DNA from: Actinomyces slackii
Lineage (GTDB): Bacteria; Actinomycetota; Actinomycetes; Actinomycetales; Actinomycetaceae
DNA: 64,000 nt
Direction of reading: 5' to 3'
NCBI RefSeq assembly: GCF_900637295.1
Contig: NZ_LR134363.1
Span: forward strand, 3,100,001 to 3,164,000
Shown here: piece after piece, positions 62,230 to 64,000 of the stretch
Position numbering within the stretch: position 1 is the stretch's first letter
Layout: each line of letters begins with the position of its first letter
Program-made: the position numbers and the translations under genes
The notes under the pieces: model-generated
Seen by the model: only the letters and a program-made list of their open reading frames with translations
What the model was told of the DNA's origin: nothing
Databases searched by the model: none

Positions 62230-62966
62230 TTGCTCTCCTCCTTCGGTGCGGTCCAGCCCTTGTCGCGGGCGATGCGCAGCCCTCGCAGGGAGGGCTCGCC
62301 GGCGCCGATGCCCTCATCGGCGTGCCCGTCCTCGAATCCGGCCAGGAGCCGCTCGTTGTCGCGGAAGGTGGGCAGGGCATCCGGGCCGCGGGTCGGGGAG
62401 ACGGCCTCCCCGCGCTGGAGGGCCTCGACCATGGCGACGGCGGTCTGCGGGGTCTGGTTGTCGAAGAACTCCCAGTTGACCATGACCACGGGCGCGTAGT
62501 CGCAGCCGGCGTTGCACTCCAGGCGCTCCAGGCTGATGGTCCCATCCTCGCTGGTCTCGTCGGCGCCAAGGCCGGTGGCCTGGGAGACGGCCTGCCAGAT
62601 CTCGTCCCCGCCCATCACGGCGCACAGGGCGTTGGTGCACACGCCCACGTGGTAGGTGCCGGCGGGGTGGCGGCGGAACTGGCTGTAGAAGGTGGCCACG
62701 GCCGAGACCTCGGAGCGGGTCAGCCCCAGCTCGGCGGCGCACAGGGCGATGCCCGCGGGGGACACGTAGCCGTCCACGGACTGAACCAGGTGGAGCATGG
62801 GGATGAGGGCGCTGCGCTCGTAGCCGGCGGGGTAGCGCGACGTGATCTCGGCGATGTCGGCCTCGAGCCGGGCGGCGACGTCGGGGCTGTAGCCCAGGGC
62901 CTGGGCGGCCTGTCCGGGGGCGGGGCTCTGGCCGGGTGCGGCCACGGCCTTGTTGGTTGTGCTCAT
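62226..62966 (-). CDS. nuoE: NADH-quinone oxidoreductase subunit E
   Basis: A 246-residue thioredoxin-like subunit. The 2Fe-2S site (N1a) uses Cys110, Cys115, Cys151 and Cys155 (GVCTNALC and ECNAGC). It starts ATG 62966, overlapping the nuoD stop. The tail after residue 190 is charged and longer than in the E. coli protein. Confidence 0.95.
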   Translation of the reverse strand: MSTTNKAVAAPGQSPAPGQAAQALGYSPDVAARLEADIAEITSRYPAGYERSALIPMLHLVQSVDGYVSPAGIALCAAELGLTRSEVSAVATFYSQFRRHPAGTYHVGVCTNALCAVMGGDEIWQAVSQATGLGADETSEDGTISLERLECNAGCDYAPVVMVNWEFFDNQTPQTAVAMVEALQRGEAVSPTRGPDALPTFRDNERLLAGFEDGHADEGIGAGEPSLRGLRIARDKGWTAPKEESK

Positions 62967-64000
62967 CAGCGGTCCACGCCTCCCAGGACGGGGTCGATGG
63001 AGGCCAGGGCGGGGACGAGGTCGGCGATCATGCCGCCCTCCCCCATCATGGCCACCGACTGCAGGTTTGAGAAGGAGGGGTCCCGGAAGTGGACCCGGTA
63101 GGGGCGGGTTCCGCCGTCGGAGACGGCGTGGACGCCCAGGACCCCCTTGGCGTGCTCGACGGTCTGGTAGACCTGGCCGGCGGGCACGGAGAATCCCTGG
63201 GTGACCAGCTTGAAGTGGTGGATGAGGGATTCCATGGAGGTGCCCATGATCTGGCGGACGTGCTCCAGGGACTGGCCCTGGCCGTCGGTGGCGATGGCCA
63301 TGCGGGCGGGCCAGGCGATGGTGGGGTCGGCCACCATCGTGGTGTTGGAGGGGTCCTCCCCCCGCTCGGCGATCTCCTCGAGGCGATCCAGGCACTGCGA
63401 GATGATGGTCAGGGACTCGTAGCACTCGTCCATGCGGATGCGCAGGCGGTTGAAGCAGTCCGAGCGGTCGTAGGTGGGGACCTCGAAGTCGTAGGTCTCA
63501 TACCCGCAGTAGGGATTGGACTTGCGCAGGTCCAGGGGGTAGCCGGCGGCGCGCAGGCAGGGGCCGGTCAGCCCCAGGGCCAGGCCCCCGGCCAGTGAGA
63601 TCTCCCCGACCCCGATGAAGCGGGACTTCAGGATGGGGTTGGCCATGAGCAGCAGCTCGAGCTCGTGGAGGTCCTTCTTGATATCGGGCATGGTCGAGCG
63701 CACGAAGGCGGTGAAGCCCTCGGGCAGGTCCTGGGCCAGGCCCCCGGGGCGGATGAAGGCGTGGTTCATGCGCAGTCCCGAGACCATCTCGAAGGCCTTG
63801 AGGATGTTCTCGCGGCAGCGGAAGGCGATGGTCATGAGCGTGGTGCCGCCCATCTCGTTGCCCCCGGTGCCCACGGCCACGACGTGGGAGGCGATGCGGT
63901 TGAGTTCCATGAGCAGGACGCGGGCGACGCTGGCCTTCTCCGGGATGTCATCGGTGATGCCCAGGAGCTTCTCGACGGCCAGGGCGTAGGCGACCTCCTG
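62966..64000 (-). CDS. nuoD: NADH-quinone oxidoreductase subunit D, 5' end missing
   Basis: The 344 C-terminal residues of the 49-kDa subunit, cut by the window end. The reading frame is open to base 64000 and starts [20 protein letters not shown]. Conserved [37 protein letters not shown]-like [27 protein letters not shown] and [12 protein letters not shown] close it. Subunits A-C should lie beyond the window. Internal Met at 63910 is not the start. Confidence 0.96.
   Translation of the reverse strand, partial: QEVAYALAVEKLLGITDDIPEKASVARVLLMELNRIASHVVAVGTGGNEMGGTTLMTIAFRCRENILKAFEMVSGLRMNHAFIRPGGLAQDLPEGFTAFVRSTMPDIKKDLHELELLLMANPILKSRFIGVGEISLAGGLALGLTGPCLRAAGYPLDLRKSNPYCGYETYDFEVPTYDRSDCFNRLRIRMDECYESLTIISQCLDRLEEIAERGEDPSNTTMVADPTIAWPARMAIATDGQGQSLEHVRQIMGTSMESLIHHFKLVTQGFSVPAGQVYQTVEHAKGVLGVHAVSDGGTRPYRVHFRDPSFSNLQSVAMMGEGGMIADLVPALASIDPVLGGVDR

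Overview
The window is high-G+C DNA from an actinobacterium, most likely Actinomyces or a close relative. This rests on the strong GC3 bias, many leaderless genes with a TAnnnT -10 box, the tRNA-Tyr/Thr/Met-rpmG-MaoC order, paired LytR-CpsA-Psr proteins, and an actinobacterial nuo operon next to a polyprenyl diphosphate synthase. Genus assignment is an inference.

Layout. 1-5.4 kb: sugar-nucleotide and glycosyltransferase genes, namely a partial gene at the left edge, a UDP-sugar 6-dehydrogenase, two GT-B glycosyltransferases and a divergent UDP-GlcNAc-type 2-epimerase. 5.4-10.1 kb: accessory genes (DUF418 membrane protein, small membrane protein, a less G+C-rich two-gene module of unknown function, methyltransferase, META-domain lipoprotein). 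10.3-10.5 kb: copy A of a dispersed intergenic repeat. 10.7-18.8 kb: the rest of the cell-wall glycan locus (Gfo/Idh/MocA oxidoreductase, aminotransferase, hexapeptide acetyltransferase, two GT2 enzymes, DUF2304 protein, two LCP ligases). With the dehydrogenase and epimerase these make a plausible full route to a UDP-2,3-diacetamido uronic acid, with LCP proteins to attach the finished glycan. 18.8-20.1 kb: a nuclease-like gene bracketed by two identical 87-bp repeats that each contain a 72-bp perfect palindrome. 20.1-26.2 kb: galE, purE, purK, a membrane mannosyltransferase-like protein, a GtcA-like protein and a DedA protein.

26.5-33.6 kb: two-component system, cyclase-domain protein, birA, maf, an unusual MarR regulator with 15 N-terminal cysteines in an 11-residue tandem repeat, a MaoC-like dehydratase and rpmG. 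33.7-34.1 kb: three tRNAs. 34.3-43 kb and on to 44.1 kb: yajQ, an NAD(P)H oxidoreductase, repeat copy B, a phosphotransferase, htpX, a secreted hydrolase, trpB2, ald and fprA. 44.3-48.3 kb: a 4-kb islet (toxin-antitoxin pair plus an ABC transporter) framed by a 33-bp direct repeat copied from the 3' end of the neighbouring polyprenyl synthase gene. 48.3-64 kb: the nuo operon read leftward from nuoD (cut by the window end) to nuoN, then the polyprenyl diphosphate synthase, so quinone-tail synthesis is coupled to complex I.

Best candidates for undescribed biology: the Cys-repeat MarR regulator, the dispersed ATGAATGTGCA repeat family, the palindrome-bracketed nuclease gene, the 4-kb islet, and the two-gene module at 7.7-8.6 kb.
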